This document shows positions 16,992 through 25,314 of a stretch of DNA of 55,167 bases, in pieces; the stretch's first letter is position 1; each line of letters starts with the position of its first letter. The position numbers and the translations under genes are program-made. Where the stretch lies: NCBI RefSeq assembly GCF_036387535.1, contig NZ_DASVTO010000061.1, forward strand, positions 1-55,167, in the 5' to 3' direction. The notes under the pieces were generated by a model that did not search any database, had not been told where the DNA came from, and saw only the letters and a program-made list of their open reading frames with translations. Source of the DNA: Sphingomonas_R sp036387535. Lineage in GTDB: Bacteria; Pseudomonadota; Alphaproteobacteria; Sphingomonadales; Sphingomonadaceae.

Positions 16992-17780
16992 CTACGATGC
17001 CGGGCTGGACGAATAGCGCGCGCGTTTGCTGGCGACGAGCTTGCGCGCCTCTTCGACCGCGCGTTCCTCGGTCGTGAACAGCAGATGATCCATCACGGCC
17101 GACAGATGCGCCCGCATGGTGGCGCGTGCCGCGATCGGATCATGCCCCCGCAACGCGAGCACGATCGCACTATGTTCCGCCACGACCGGCCGGATCTTCG
17201 CACTGCGCGCCTTGTCATGCAGCAGCGCGCATTCGGGAGAGGTGGAGCGCAGGCGCCACAGATCCTCGATCGTCCGCGCGATGCCCGCATTCCGGGTCGC
17301 GCGCGCAATCGCGAGATGGAAGGCCTGATCGGCGTCTTCGGTCACGTCGCTGTGCAGATTTTCGGCGGCGATCGCCTCCACCAGCCGATCCAGCGCGTCG
17401 AGTTCGTCGTCCGAGATATGGATCGCCGCCAGGGCCGCTGCCTCGCCCTCGAACACCATCCGAGCTTCGGTCAATTCGAACGCCGTGATCGCGAATCCGC
17501 GCATGTCGTCCTGCGCGGGCAATCGGCGAACAAAGGCGCCGGATCCGACCCGCACCTCGATATAGCCCTGCACCTCCAGCGCGATCAGCGCTTCGCGGAC
17601 GGCCGGGCGACTGACATTATGTTCGGCCGACAATTCGCGTTCCGCGGGCAGGCGATCGCCAATGCCATATTTGCCCGACGCGAGATCGGCGAACAGCCCG
17701 CGTGCCAGGCGCTGATATAATCGCTCGCCGGAAATCGCGTCATCACCGGCGAACGTCACGGCCTTTGGCCTCAACGACAT
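16992..17780 (-). CDS. GntR-family (FCD domain) transcriptional regulator, UxuR/ExuR-like
   Basis: This 262-residue FadR-subfamily regulator has an N-terminal winged helix (about 20-90: LPAERELSAEHNVSRPAVREALIAL, IEVRVGSGAFV). An all-helical FCD ligand domain (about 105-240) carries the Asp and His residues that normally hold a metal and a carboxylate ligand (AFHLAIARA, VAEHSAIVLAL, MRAHLSAV). In uronate clusters this family senses fructuronate, glucuronate or KDG. GGAGAG lies just before the ATG. Its position between uxuA and kdgK, with a palindromic site in front of uxuA, makes it the likely local repressor. Confidence 0.92.
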   Translation of the reverse strand: MSLRPKAVTFAGDDAISGERLYQRLARGLFADLASGKYGIGDRLPAERELSAEHNVSRPAVREALIALEVQGYIEVRVGSGAFVRRLPAQDDMRGFAITAFELTEARMVFEGEAAALAAIHISDDELDALDRLVEAIAAENLHSDVTEDADQAFHLAIARATRNAGIARTIEDLWRLRSTSPECALLHDKARSAKIRPVVAEHSAIVLALRGHDPIAARATMRAHLSAVMDHLLFTTEERAVEEARKLVASKRARYSSSPAS

Positions 17781-17894
17781 ACTGCTCTCCAGCGCGCGGA
17801 CTTACCAATTGAGTTGCGCTTCCGACGATCTATAACGCGGGTCATGCGAACGCAAACGGACGCACCCTGAAAACATCGTGGAAGAGGGGCGTTG

Positions 17895-18797
17895 ATGGCC
17901 CGGATCGTGGTAATCGGCGAAGGCATGATCGAACTGGCCAGTCCGGGCGGTGGCTGGCGGCTGGGTTATGGGGGCGACACGCTGAACACCGCGATCCATC
18001 TGGCCCGCTTCGGCCATGACGTCGCCTTTGCCACGGCGCTGGGTTCCGATCCGTTCAGCCGGGATCTGACGATCGCGTGGGAGAAGGAGCGGATCGACAC
18101 CAGCCTGATCCTGACCGATCCGCACCGGATCGCGGGTCTGTATGCCATCCGGACCGATGCCGCGGGCGAACGCAGCTTCACCTACTGGCGCAGCGACAGC
18201 GCCGCGCGACAGCTGTGCGGGTTGCCGGACTGGCGCCGGATCGTGGCGGCGGCGGAAGCGGCGGATATCCTGTGCCTGTCGCTGATCAGCCTGGCGATCC
18301 TGCCGCCGGCGGGGCGGGAAACGCTGATGGCGCTGTGTCGGCAGGTGCGGGGTGCGGGCGGCAGGGTCGTGCTGGACGGGAATTACCGCCCGCGATTGTG
18401 GGAGAATGTGGACATCGCGCAGGCGGTTCGCACGGCCGCGATCGGCTGTTGCGACATCGGTCTGCCGACGCTGGAGGATGAGGCGGCGCTGTGCGGCACG
18501 CCCGATGCCGCGACGGTGGCAGACCAGTGGCGTGCGCTGGGGGCTGGCGAGGTTGTGGTCAAGACCGGATCGGAGGGCTGCCGGATCGACGGGACGACGA
18601 TCGCACCGCCACAGCGGTTGTCGCCGATCGACACCAGCGGTGCCGGCGATGCTTTCAACGCCGGATATCTGCACGGACGCCTGATCGGTCATGATCGACC
18701 GGCATCCGCGATGATCGGCCACCGGTTGGCGGGATGGGTGGTGATGCAACCCGGCGCGGTGCCGGCGCAGGCCGCGGATGCGCCCTACGCCGTCTGA
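17895..18797 (+). CDS. kdgK: 2-keto-3-deoxygluconate kinase (PfkB family)
   Basis: This 300-residue PfkB sugar kinase starts at the ATG at 17895 with GAGGGG upstream; a TTG immediately before it is not needed. The N-terminal GEGMIEL and GYGGDTLNTAIHLARFG motifs and the C-terminal anion-hole motif DTSGAGDAFNAGYLHG are typical of KdgK. It phosphorylates KDG from the UxuA reaction to KDPG for Entner-Doudoroff cleavage. It is divergent from the GntR gene and belongs to the same pathway. No KDPG aldolase, uronate isomerase or uronate transporter is present in the window, so the rest of the pathway must lie elsewhere. Confidence 0.92.
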   Translation: MARIVVIGEGMIELASPGGGWRLGYGGDTLNTAIHLARFGHDVAFATALGSDPFSRDLTIAWEKERIDTSLILTDPHRIAGLYAIRTDAAGERSFTYWRSDSAARQLCGLPDWRRIVAAAEAADILCLSLISLAILPPAGRETLMALCRQVRGAGGRVVLDGNYRPRLWENVDIAQAVRTAAIGCCDIGLPTLEDEAALCGTPDAATVADQWRALGAGEVVVKTGSEGCRIDGTTIAPPQRLSPIDTSGAGDAFNAGYLHGRLIGHDRPASAMIGHRLAGWVVMQPGAVPAQAADAPYAV

Positions 18798-18812
18798 ACC
18801 CCGGTCGGTCGA

Positions 18813-18839
18813 AATGGCGGCAGCGCGGCCGCCGCCATT
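18813..18839. terminator. Inverted repeat between convergent genes, terminator-like
   Basis: AATGGCGGC (18813-18821) and GCCGCCATT (18831-18839) form a perfect 9-bp stem with a 9-base loop. The repeat lies between the stops of kdgK (18797) and the autotransporter gene (18855). There is no clear T-run on either side, so it may be a transcript-end hairpin and not a strict intrinsic terminator. Confidence 0.6.
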
Positions 18840-18854
18840 CGCGACCCCAAACGA

Positions 18855-20831
18855 TCAGAGCGCCAGGCGCGCGCCGATCGTGAAGTTGTAGAACTGGCGC
18901 TGATTGTCGAATTGCGCATCATAGTCGGCGACCAGCGAGAGCGGGCCGTTTCCGGAAATGTTCAACGCCGCGCCGGCATTGTAGAAATCCTTGTAGAGCG
19001 GCGTCGTCACGAAGTTGAACTGCGATCCGATCCCCGGCTGCTGGAAATTCGCCACGATGTTGCGGGCCTGATCCCGGAACTCGTACATATAGCCGCCGCG
19101 GACCTGCGGGCGGACGGTGGCGCCGGCAATCTCGAACTTCATGCCGACGCGGGCGCCGACGTTGGAACGGATCGACACCCGGTTCATGTCGTTCGGCAGG
19201 ACCAGCGCGAAGGCCGCGCCGGGCGCTTCGGAAAAGGCGTTGATCTTCAGATCGGCATAACGGACCTGCGCGAAGGGTTCCAACTCGAACTGGCCGAGCT
19301 GGAAGCTGAGCCCGGTTGCCGCGCCGCCGGTGACGATGCGGCCGCCCGTCCGCGCGGTCGTCGATCCCGAGCCGTTGCCGAACGTGATGGTACGGTTCAG
19401 TTTCCAATCGAGATCGGTGTAGCTGCCCCAGGCATCGACATAGACCGGGCCGACGCTGGCCGTGCCATAGGCGCCGGCGTACCAGCTCTTGAGCGTGCCA
19501 TCGGCCAGATTGCCGACCGCCAGGCTGGCATTGGTATTGCTGTAGCCGCCGAACACGCCGAGCGCGACCGTCGGGGTCAGCCGGTAATCGGCCCCGCCCA
19601 GGAAATGATATTCGTCGGTCTTGGTACGGTAGCGATCCTGCGCGGCATCGATCTTGCCGAAGCGCCCGCCACCGCTGATCCAGGCGCCGACCCTGCCATT
19701 TTCATCCAAAGTCGCCCGGCTGCCGTCGGTGTTGACGGCGTTGCCGCGCAGATCGCGGGTGTAGCGAAGCACGGTCGATTCCTGCGATTCCAGGACGCCG
19801 TAGGAGATGTCGGGCAGGTTGGAGAAGGCGGCCGGCGTCAGCGCCTGCAGCAGCGCGGATTGCGCGGCGGGGTTCCCGGTCTGCGCATCGATGCCGTTGA
19901 AGATGGCGAGCGTCGCGTCGTTCGGGGTGGTCGTGAAATTGTCGAGCACGGTGCCGACATTCTGCTGGTTCTGGGTCTGGCCCATCGACTGGAACGAGGC
20001 GAGTTCGACCGCGAGGCCGTTATAGGTCGTGTTGCCGGAGATCGCGCCGAGTGCCGTGGCAGTGCCGTTGGCGAGATTGACCTGGTAGAGCGAGGTCACC
20101 CCGGTGGTGGGATTGGTCAGCGTGGCATAGGCGGTGCCGCTGCGGCTGATGTCGAAGCCGACATTGCCGTTGGAAGCGACGCCGGTGCTGCCGACCGAGA
20201 ACAACGTGCCGCTGTTCGGACTGACCGTGGCATTGCCCTGTGTCGCGAGGCGCGCGGTGCCGCCGGCCGTGTCGATCACATAGAGCGTGGTGGTCGTCGC
20301 GCCGGCGATGTTGTTGGTATAGGCGGCACCGGCCAGGGCGGGGGCCGTGCCCGCACGCGCATCGGTCGCGGCGTATGCCAGCGTGCCGTCGGTCGCGGCC
20401 AGCGTACCGTTGGTCTGGTTCAGGCGCAGGTCGGCGCCATTGGCGTTGACGTAGCGGATGCGATCGACGGTCGGATTGAAATCGAGCCCGGCGGCGGCAC
20501 CGTTGACGTTGGCGGCGGCGGTGATCGGCGAGCCGACCGCCGCAGCGACGCCGGTGCGGCCGTTGATCGAATAGAGCTGGCCCGCATTGTCGAGGGCGTA
20601 GAGCAGGCGGGGACTGGCCGGGCGATAGTCGAAACCCTGCAGCACGCGATTGGCGGCGATGCCAGTGATCGCGGTCGTCCGCGTGATCGTGCCGGGCGTG
20701 GCGGCATTGACGGACACGAGCGCGTTGGTTCCGGACCGAAGCGTCTGGACCGACTGCGCCGATGCGGTTCCACCAAAGATCGCAAGGCTCGACCCGATCA
20801 GCAGCGCCTGTCTCAATTTCGTCGTCGGCAT
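18855..20831 (-). CDS. Autotransporter with a DUF4394 passenger domain
   Basis: The start at 20831 (MPTTKLRQALLIGSSLAIFGG) gives 658 residues with a signal peptide ending at ASAQS. Residues about 28-290 form a repetitive beta-propeller-like DUF4394 domain (VLQGFDYRPASPRLLYAL, LDFNPTVDRIRYVNANGADLRLN). A linker of about 80 residues follows. The last 270 or so residues are an autotransporter beta-barrel (GRVGAWISGGGRFG, YRLTPTVALGVFGGYSN, ending in a C-terminal aromatic-rich strand with terminal Leu). The passenger should be exported through the outer membrane by its own barrel. DUF4394 has no known function. Minus-strand monocistronic gene after purQ. Confidence 0.9.
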   Translation of the reverse strand: MPTTKLRQALLIGSSLAIFGGTASAQSVQTLRSGTNALVSVNAATPGTITRTTAITGIAANRVLQGFDYRPASPRLLYALDNAGQLYSINGRTGVAAAVGSPITAAANVNGAAAGLDFNPTVDRIRYVNANGADLRLNQTNGTLAATDGTLAYAATDARAGTAPALAGAAYTNNIAGATTTTLYVIDTAGGTARLATQGNATVSPNSGTLFSVGSTGVASNGNVGFDISRSGTAYATLTNPTTGVTSLYQVNLANGTATALGAISGNTTYNGLAVELASFQSMGQTQNQQNVGTVLDNFTTTPNDATLAIFNGIDAQTGNPAAQSALLQALTPAAFSNLPDISYGVLESQESTVLRYTRDLRGNAVNTDGSRATLDENGRVGAWISGGGRFGKIDAAQDRYRTKTDEYHFLGGADYRLTPTVALGVFGGYSNTNASLAVGNLADGTLKSWYAGAYGTASVGPVYVDAWGSYTDLDWKLNRTITFGNGSGSTTARTGGRIVTGGAATGLSFQLGQFELEPFAQVRYADLKINAFSEAPGAAFALVLPNDMNRVSIRSNVGARVGMKFEIAGATVRPQVRGGYMYEFRDQARNIVANFQQPGIGSQFNFVTTPLYKDFYNAGAALNISGNGPLSLVADYDAQFDNQRQFYNFTIGARLAL

Positions 20832-20975
20832 GTCCCACTCCCTCGTGTTCCGCCCATTGGCGGGCTGTGCGAGATACGCGTGGGAAGGCGGCATTGATGC
20901 AGCCGGTGCAAATCAGCGCCAATAAAGGTCAGGCTGTGGCCTTTATGCACCACAGACCGGGCCGGCATGCAAAGG

Positions 20976-21635
20976 TCAGTGAGACAGCAATGCTTCGAAC
21001 AAGCGCCGGCCATCGGTGCCGCCATGCGCGGGTTCGACCCGACGCTCGGGATGCGGCATCATGCCCAGCACGTTGCCGGCCGGATTGACGATGCCGGCGA
21101 TGGCGCGCGCCGAGCCGTTGACTGCGCCGGCGTAGCGGAATGCGACCCGGCCCTCCCCCTCCAGCCGATCAAGCGTATCGGCATCGGCGGTATAGTTGCC
21201 GTCATGATGCGCGACCGGTACCGTGATGGTTTCACCGAGCTGGTAGCCGCGCAGGAACGGGCTGTCCGCCGCGCCGACCGTCAGATCGACATCGCGACAG
21301 ACAAAACCGAGCCCGGCGTTGCGCATCAGCGCCCCCGGCAGCAAGCCGGCTTCCGTCAGCACCTGGAAACCATTGCAGACGCCGAAGACGCTGACCCCGC
21401 GATCGGCCGCCGCCGCGACGGCGCGCATGATGGGGCTGCGCGCGGCCATCGCGCCCGAGCGCAGATAATCCCCGTACGAAAAGCCGCCGGGCACGCCGAC
21501 GAGATCGATCCCGTCCGGCAATTCGGTTTCCCGGTGCCAGATCATGACCGGCGCGGTGCCGGTGACGTCGCGCAGCGCCACCGCAAGATCGCGATCGCAA
21601 TTGGAACCGGGAAAGACGATGACCGCGGTCTTCAT
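20976..21635 (-). CDS. purQ: Phosphoribosylformylglycinamidine synthase subunit PurQ (glutaminase)
   Basis: This 219-residue class I glutamine amidotransferase supplies ammonia for FGAM synthase in purine synthesis. The nucleophile elbow GVCNGFQVLTEAGLLPG carries the catalytic Cys, and MPHPERRVEP near the C-terminus carries the His and Glu of the triad. The start MKTAVIVFPGSNCDRD at 21635 is the conserved PurQ opening, and the longer frame to 21716 runs into purS. It lies 4 bases after the purS stop, as expected for the PurS-PurQ-PurL complex; purL is not in the window. Confidence 0.97.
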   Translation of the reverse strand: MKTAVIVFPGSNCDRDLAVALRDVTGTAPVMIWHRETELPDGIDLVGVPGGFSYGDYLRSGAMAARSPIMRAVAAAADRGVSVFGVCNGFQVLTEAGLLPGALMRNAGLGFVCRDVDLTVGAADSPFLRGYQLGETITVPVAHHDGNYTADADTLDRLEGEGRVAFRYAGAVNGSARAIAGIVNPAGNVLGMMPHPERRVEPAHGGTDGRRLFEALLSH

Positions 21636-21639
21636 GGCG

Positions 21640-21870
21640 TCAGGCCCGCTCCATCCGGTAGTTTTCGATGACGGTGTTCGCCAGCAGCTTCCGACACATC
21701 GCATCGATGTCGGCATCCGTGGTGCCGTCCGCCAGATCGAGTTCGATCAGCTTGCCGACGCGGACATCGTCGACACCGGAAAAGCCGAGCCCCTCCAGCG
21801 CGTGCGCGATGGCGCGGCCCTGCGGATCAAGGACGCCGGGTTTCAACGTGACGTGGATACGGGTCTTCAT
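21640..21870 (-). CDS. purS: Phosphoribosylformylglycinamidine synthase subunit PurS
   Basis: This 76-residue PurS is the small dimeric subunit that couples PurQ to PurL. The family pattern is complete: MKTRIHVTLKPGVLDPQGRA at the start, then VDDVRVGKLIELDL and CRKLLANTVIENY near the end. It is immediately upstream of purQ on the same strand. A GAAGGCAGG stretch upstream is a plausible ribosome site. Small size but high certainty because of both sequence and context. Confidence 0.97.
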   Translation of the reverse strand: MKTRIHVTLKPGVLDPQGRAIAHALEGLGFSGVDDVRVGKLIELDLADGTTDADIDAMCRKLLANTVIENYRMERA

Positions 21871-21986
21871 GGCCTGCCTTCGGGCTGGTTTTCGCGCGCT
21901 CTATGACGGGGCTGGCGCGCGGGGGCAAGGTGATACCGACTCCCGCAGTGCCCGGCGGCATGGCATGGCGGGTGGGGACGAGCAGG

Positions 21987-22646
21987 ATGACGCAGGAGAA
22001 ACGCGTGGCGACAGGCATCACCCACCGGATCGCGCCGCCGCGATTCCTGCTGTTCGCGCTGCTCGCGTCGATCGGCGTGCCGGTGGCGGTGATGCTGTTC
22101 GGGTGGCGCCTGGGCGTGATGGCGGGATTCGACGTGGCGGGAGCGGGATTCCTGCTGTCCACGATCCCGCTGTTCGGGCGGCAGGTGGACAGTATCCGGC
22201 GGTCCGCCCCGAACAACGATGCCAACCGCGTGCTGTTGCTGGCGATCACGGTGGGCGTGATGCTGGTCATTCTGGTCGCGGTCGCGGATGAACTGTCGCA
22301 GAAAGGCGCGCCGGAACGCGGGACGGTGCTGCTGATCCTCGCGACGCTGGTCTTGGTCTGGACGTTCAGCAACATGGTCTATGCGCTGCACTACGCGCAC
22401 CTGTTCTACCTGCCCGACGCGAGCGGTGCGGACCAGGCAGGGTTGGGTTTTCCCGACACCGAAACCCCGGATTATTGGGATTTCCTGTATTTTGCCTGCA
22501 CGCTGGGCATGACGTTCCAGACATCGGATGTGGAGATCCGGTCACGGCAGATCCGGCGGGTGGTGCTGTTCCACTCGCTGGCGGCCTTCGCGTTCAACCT
22601 GGGCGTGGTCGCGTTCAGCATCAACGTGCTGGGCGGAGGCGGATAG
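21987..22646 (+). CDS. DUF1345 membrane protein
   Basis: This protein of about 219 residues has five or six predicted membrane segments. The conserved DUF1345 block near the C-terminus is recognisable: DYWDFLYFACTLGMTFQTSDVEI followed by RRVVLFHSLAAFAFNLGVVAFSIN. Function is unknown; family members are inner-membrane proteins. The start is uncertain. I use the ATG at 21987, and in-frame ATGs at 21960 and 21903 would add residues without membrane character. It is divergent from purS and followed by a strong GC hairpin at 22662-22683. Confidence 0.85.
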   Translation: MTQEKRVATGITHRIAPPRFLLFALLASIGVPVAVMLFGWRLGVMAGFDVAGAGFLLSTIPLFGRQVDSIRRSAPNNDANRVLLLAITVGVMLVILVAVADELSQKGAPERGTVLLILATLVLVWTFSNMVYALHYAHLFYLPDASGADQAGLGFPDTETPDYWDFLYFACTLGMTFQTSDVEIRSRQIRRVVLFHSLAAFAFNLGVVAFSINVLGGGG

Positions 22647-22661
22647 ACCGGTGACGCCCAC

Positions 22662-22683
22662 CCCCTCCCCCGAGGGGGAGGGG
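22662..22683. terminator. Strong GC hairpin between convergent genes
   Basis: CCCCTCCCCC (22662-22671) and GGGGGAGGGG (22674-22683) are perfect complementary arms around GA. The hairpin sits between the stop of the DUF1345 gene (22646) and the stop of the cytochrome c gene (22692). It has no T-run, but its position suits a bidirectional transcription end. Similar C-rich/G-rich hairpins are common between genes in sphingomonads; that remark is general knowledge. Confidence 0.65.
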
Positions 22684-22691
22684 CGTAACAC

Positions 22692-23396
22692 CTATTCCTT
22701 TTCCTGCGCGCTGGTGCCGGACGTGGCGGGCGCGGCTTCGCCAGCGACGTTGCCCTTGGGGCTCTTGGCGGCCTGTGCCTCGGTCTGGACCGTGGAGGCG
22801 CCGCCTTCCGGCGTGCTGGGCGTACCGGACGTGCCGGCGGCAGGCGGCGCGGCAGCCGCCTCCGCCGGTGCGGCGGGCATCGGCAGCGGACTGTCGCTGG
22901 TCGAGTTCAGATAGGCGATGACGTTCGCGCGATCCTCCGGCTTGGACAGGCCCGCAAAGGTCATCTTCGTGCCGGGGGCATAGGCTTTCGGACTGGTCAG
23001 CCACTTGTTGAGATTGGACCAGTCCCAAACGCCCGGCACGCCTTTCAGCGCATCGGAATAGGGAAAGCCGGCAACATGGCCGTGCGGCTTGCCGACCGCG
23101 CCGTAGAGGTTGGGGCCAACGCCGTTGGGTCCACCCTTTGCATCGGTGTGGCAGGCGGCGCATTTCTTGAAGACCTCCGCACCCTTTTCAGGGCTGGCGG
23201 ATGCCAGATAGAATTCGATCGGCTTTTCCGCGGCAGCGGCACCTTCGCCGGCCTCCGCCTCGACCCCTTCGACGACATAGCCCATTTTTTCGGGCCGGCC
23301 GCCGTGGAAATATTCGCCGGTCACGATCGACAGGCCAAGGGCGGCGATGCCGCCGAAGAGCACCCAGCCCGCGATGGTATTGCCGCGATCGTCCAT
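22692..23396 (-). CDS. Membrane-anchored class I cytochrome c
   Basis: This 234-residue protein has an uncleaved N-terminal membrane anchor (about residues 8-28). A class I cytochrome c domain follows (about 62-170) with the heme motif CAACH (79-83) and a likely axial Met in GTKMTFAGL. It resembles the CycM/c552-type cytochromes that carry electrons from the bc1 complex to terminal oxidases in alphaproteobacteria. The last 60 residues are an Ala/Pro/Gly/Thr-rich tail with no domain, which is an unusual extension. It converges on the DUF1345 gene and is divergent from pheA. Confidence 0.94.
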   Translation of the reverse strand: MDDRGNTIAGWVLFGGIAALGLSIVTGEYFHGGRPEKMGYVVEGVEAEAGEGAAAAEKPIEFYLASASPEKGAEVFKKCAACHTDAKGGPNGVGPNLYGAVGKPHGHVAGFPYSDALKGVPGVWDWSNLNKWLTSPKAYAPGTKMTFAGLSKPEDRANVIAYLNSTSDSPLPMPAAPAEAAAAPPAAGTSGTPSTPEGGASTVQTEAQAAKSPKGNVAGEAAPATSGTSAQEKE

Positions 23397-23530
23397 GCCG
23401 TACGAAACTCCCCTGGGTGTGCGCCCCCGGTCGTTTCCGCGCCGGGCCAGCGACCTTTAAGTGGCGAACGGGCGCATCGCAAGCGTGCTTGCCGCTTCTG
23501 CCGTTCCTGCCTAAGCGCGGGCGCGTCGAT

Positions 23531-24442
23531 ATGGAAACCTATCCCGCCCCCGCCCGCGCGCTTGTCGCCGCGATGACCGCCGCCGTATCGGTCGACCCCG
23601 ACCGGGGCGTTTCGTTCCAGGGGGCGCCCGGCGCCAATTCGCATATCGCGGCGCGGACAGCGTTTCCGGACGGCCTGCCGCTGCCCTGTTTCGCGTTCGA
23701 GGACGCAATCGATGCGGTGCGCGACGGGCGTGCCGACTGTGCGATGATCCCGATCGAAAACTCGCTGCACGGCCGCGTCGCGGACATTCATTTCCTGCTG
23801 CCCGAATCGGGACTGGTGATCACGGGCGAGCATTTCATGCCGATCCGCTACTGCCTGATGGCCTTGCCGGGCACGGGATTGGCGGAGGTGCGGGAAGCGG
23901 TCAGCCATCCGCAGGCGCTGGGCCAGTGCCGCGGCTGGCTGCGCACGCGCGGGATCCGGCCGGTGAGCTATCCGGATACGGCCGGGGCGGCGGCGCTGGT
24001 GGCCGAACAGGGCCAGCGGTCCCAGGCGGCGATCGCGCCGGAAATGGCGGCGGCGCTCTATGGGCTGGAGGTGATCGCGCACGGACTGGAGGATGCCGCC
24101 CACAACATGACGCGGTTCGTGGTGCTGGCCAAGGCGCCGCCGGCGGGGCCGCCGCCGGAGGGGCCGAGCATGACCACCCTGATCTTCGAGGTGCGGAACG
24201 TGCCGGCGGCGCTGTACAAGGCGATGGGCGGGTTCGCGACCAACGGCATCAACATGACCAAGCTGGAAAGCTATCAACGCGGCGGCAGTTTTGCGGCGAC
24301 CGAATTCTACTGCGATGTCGAGGGTCGGCCGGAGGATCCGGGGCTGCACCGCGCGCTGGAGGAACTGGCGTTCCATACCAAGTGGATGCGGGTGCTGGGC
24401 ACCTATCCGCAGGCGCGCGCGCGCGGCGTGATCCGCGCCTAG
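23531..24442 (+). CDS. pheA: Prephenate dehydratase
   Basis: This 303-residue monofunctional prephenate dehydratase converts prephenate to phenylpyruvate in phenylalanine synthesis. The catalytic domain (about 20-205) has VSFQGAPGANSH, CAMIPIENSLHGRVADI and the conserved HNMTRFVVLA. A C-terminal ACT regulatory domain (about 218-295) binds Phe for feedback control, with AALYKAMGGFATNGINMTKLESY, where the usual ESRP motif reads ESYQ. The start METYPAPAR at 23531 follows a long unsupported in-frame extension. Its stop overlaps the converging nudC stop by 4 bases. Confidence 0.95.
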   Translation: METYPAPARALVAAMTAAVSVDPDRGVSFQGAPGANSHIAARTAFPDGLPLPCFAFEDAIDAVRDGRADCAMIPIENSLHGRVADIHFLLPESGLVITGEHFMPIRYCLMALPGTGLAEVREAVSHPQALGQCRGWLRTRGIRPVSYPDTAGAAALVAEQGQRSQAAIAPEMAAALYGLEVIAHGLEDAAHNMTRFVVLAKAPPAGPPPEGPSMTTLIFEVRNVPAALYKAMGGFATNGINMTKLESYQRGGSFAATEFYCDVEGRPEDPGLHRALEELAFHTKWMRVLGTYPQARARGVIRA

Positions 24443-25314
24443 CCGCCCTGTTCCGCCAGCCAGCGCGCGAACAGCGTATGGGCGATGGCGTAGGACGGCG
24501 GCGCGATGAAGCGCGCACCCGGCGTGGCGGAAAGCGCCGCGCGAACATTGTCGGCGCTGGCCCAGAAGGCATGTTCCAGTTCGTGGTCGTCCAGCCGGAG
24601 CCGATTGTCGGCGACCGGGGCGATGCAGGCGATCATCAGTTGCGACGGGAACGGCCAGGGCTGGCTGACCAGATAGCGGACCGTGGTGGCGGTTACGCCG
24701 GCTTCTTCCGCCAATTCGCGGGCGACCGCCTCCTCGATCGATTCGCCGACCTCCACGAAACCCGCGAGCGCGGAGTAGCGCCCCTGCGGCCAGGCGCGTT
24801 GACGTCCCACCAGCACATGGCCGTCATGTTCGGCCAGCATGATGACGACCGGGTCGGTGCGGGGAAAATGTTCGGCGCGACATGCGGGGCAGCGGCGGCC
24901 CCAGCCGGCGCGGAACAGCGCGGTCATCGTGCCGCAATTCGCGCAGAAGCGGTGGCGGGCATGCCAGTCGATCAGGCTGCGCGCGACCGCGAAGGTGGCG
25001 GCTTCTGATGGGGACAGCCGATCGAGGATGATGTTGAGCGCGGGGCTGCGCCGCGCCGCCGGTGGGACCGGGAATGTCAGCGCGACGAAATGCGGCCGAC
25101 CGTCCATCAGGCCGAGCAGCGCAAGTTCGGCGTCGGGCGCGGCTTCGGCCAGACTGCCCCAGTCCAGCGCATCATCCGCGGCCAGTACCGGATCGAGTGC
25201 CGTCATGCGGAGCAGGCGCGCCCCGCGATCGGACATCGCATCGGACAGCGCATCGGCATTCTGGCGGAGATGATCGACCCGGTCCAGCCGAGAGCCGGTG
25301 AAACCGGGGATCAT
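24439..25314 (-). CDS. nudC: NAD(+) diphosphatase NudC
   Basis: This 291-residue protein has a zinc ribbon with four cysteines (Cys124, 127, 142, 145) between an N-terminal domain and a C-terminal Nudix domain. The Nudix box is GFVEVGESIEEAVARELAEE. It is followed by the NudC-specific SQPWPFPSQLM motif, which separates NudC from other Nudix enzymes. It hydrolyses NAD(H) to NMN and AMP, and the E. coli enzyme also removes NAD caps from RNA. Its ATG overlaps the upstream hydrolase stop by 4 bases (25311-25314), so it is the third gene of a mutY-hydrolase-nudC unit. Confidence 0.96.
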   Translation of the reverse strand: MIPGFTGSRLDRVDHLRQNADALSDAMSDRGARLLRMTALDPVLAADDALDWGSLAEAAPDAELALLGLMDGRPHFVALTFPVPPAARRSPALNIILDRLSPSEAATFAVARSLIDWHARHRFCANCGTMTALFRAGWGRRCPACRAEHFPRTDPVVIMLAEHDGHVLVGRQRAWPQGRYSALAGFVEVGESIEEAVARELAEEAGVTATTVRYLVSQPWPFPSQLMIACIAPVADNRLRLDDHELEHAFWASADNVRAALSATPGARFIAPPSYAIAHTLFARWLAEQGG

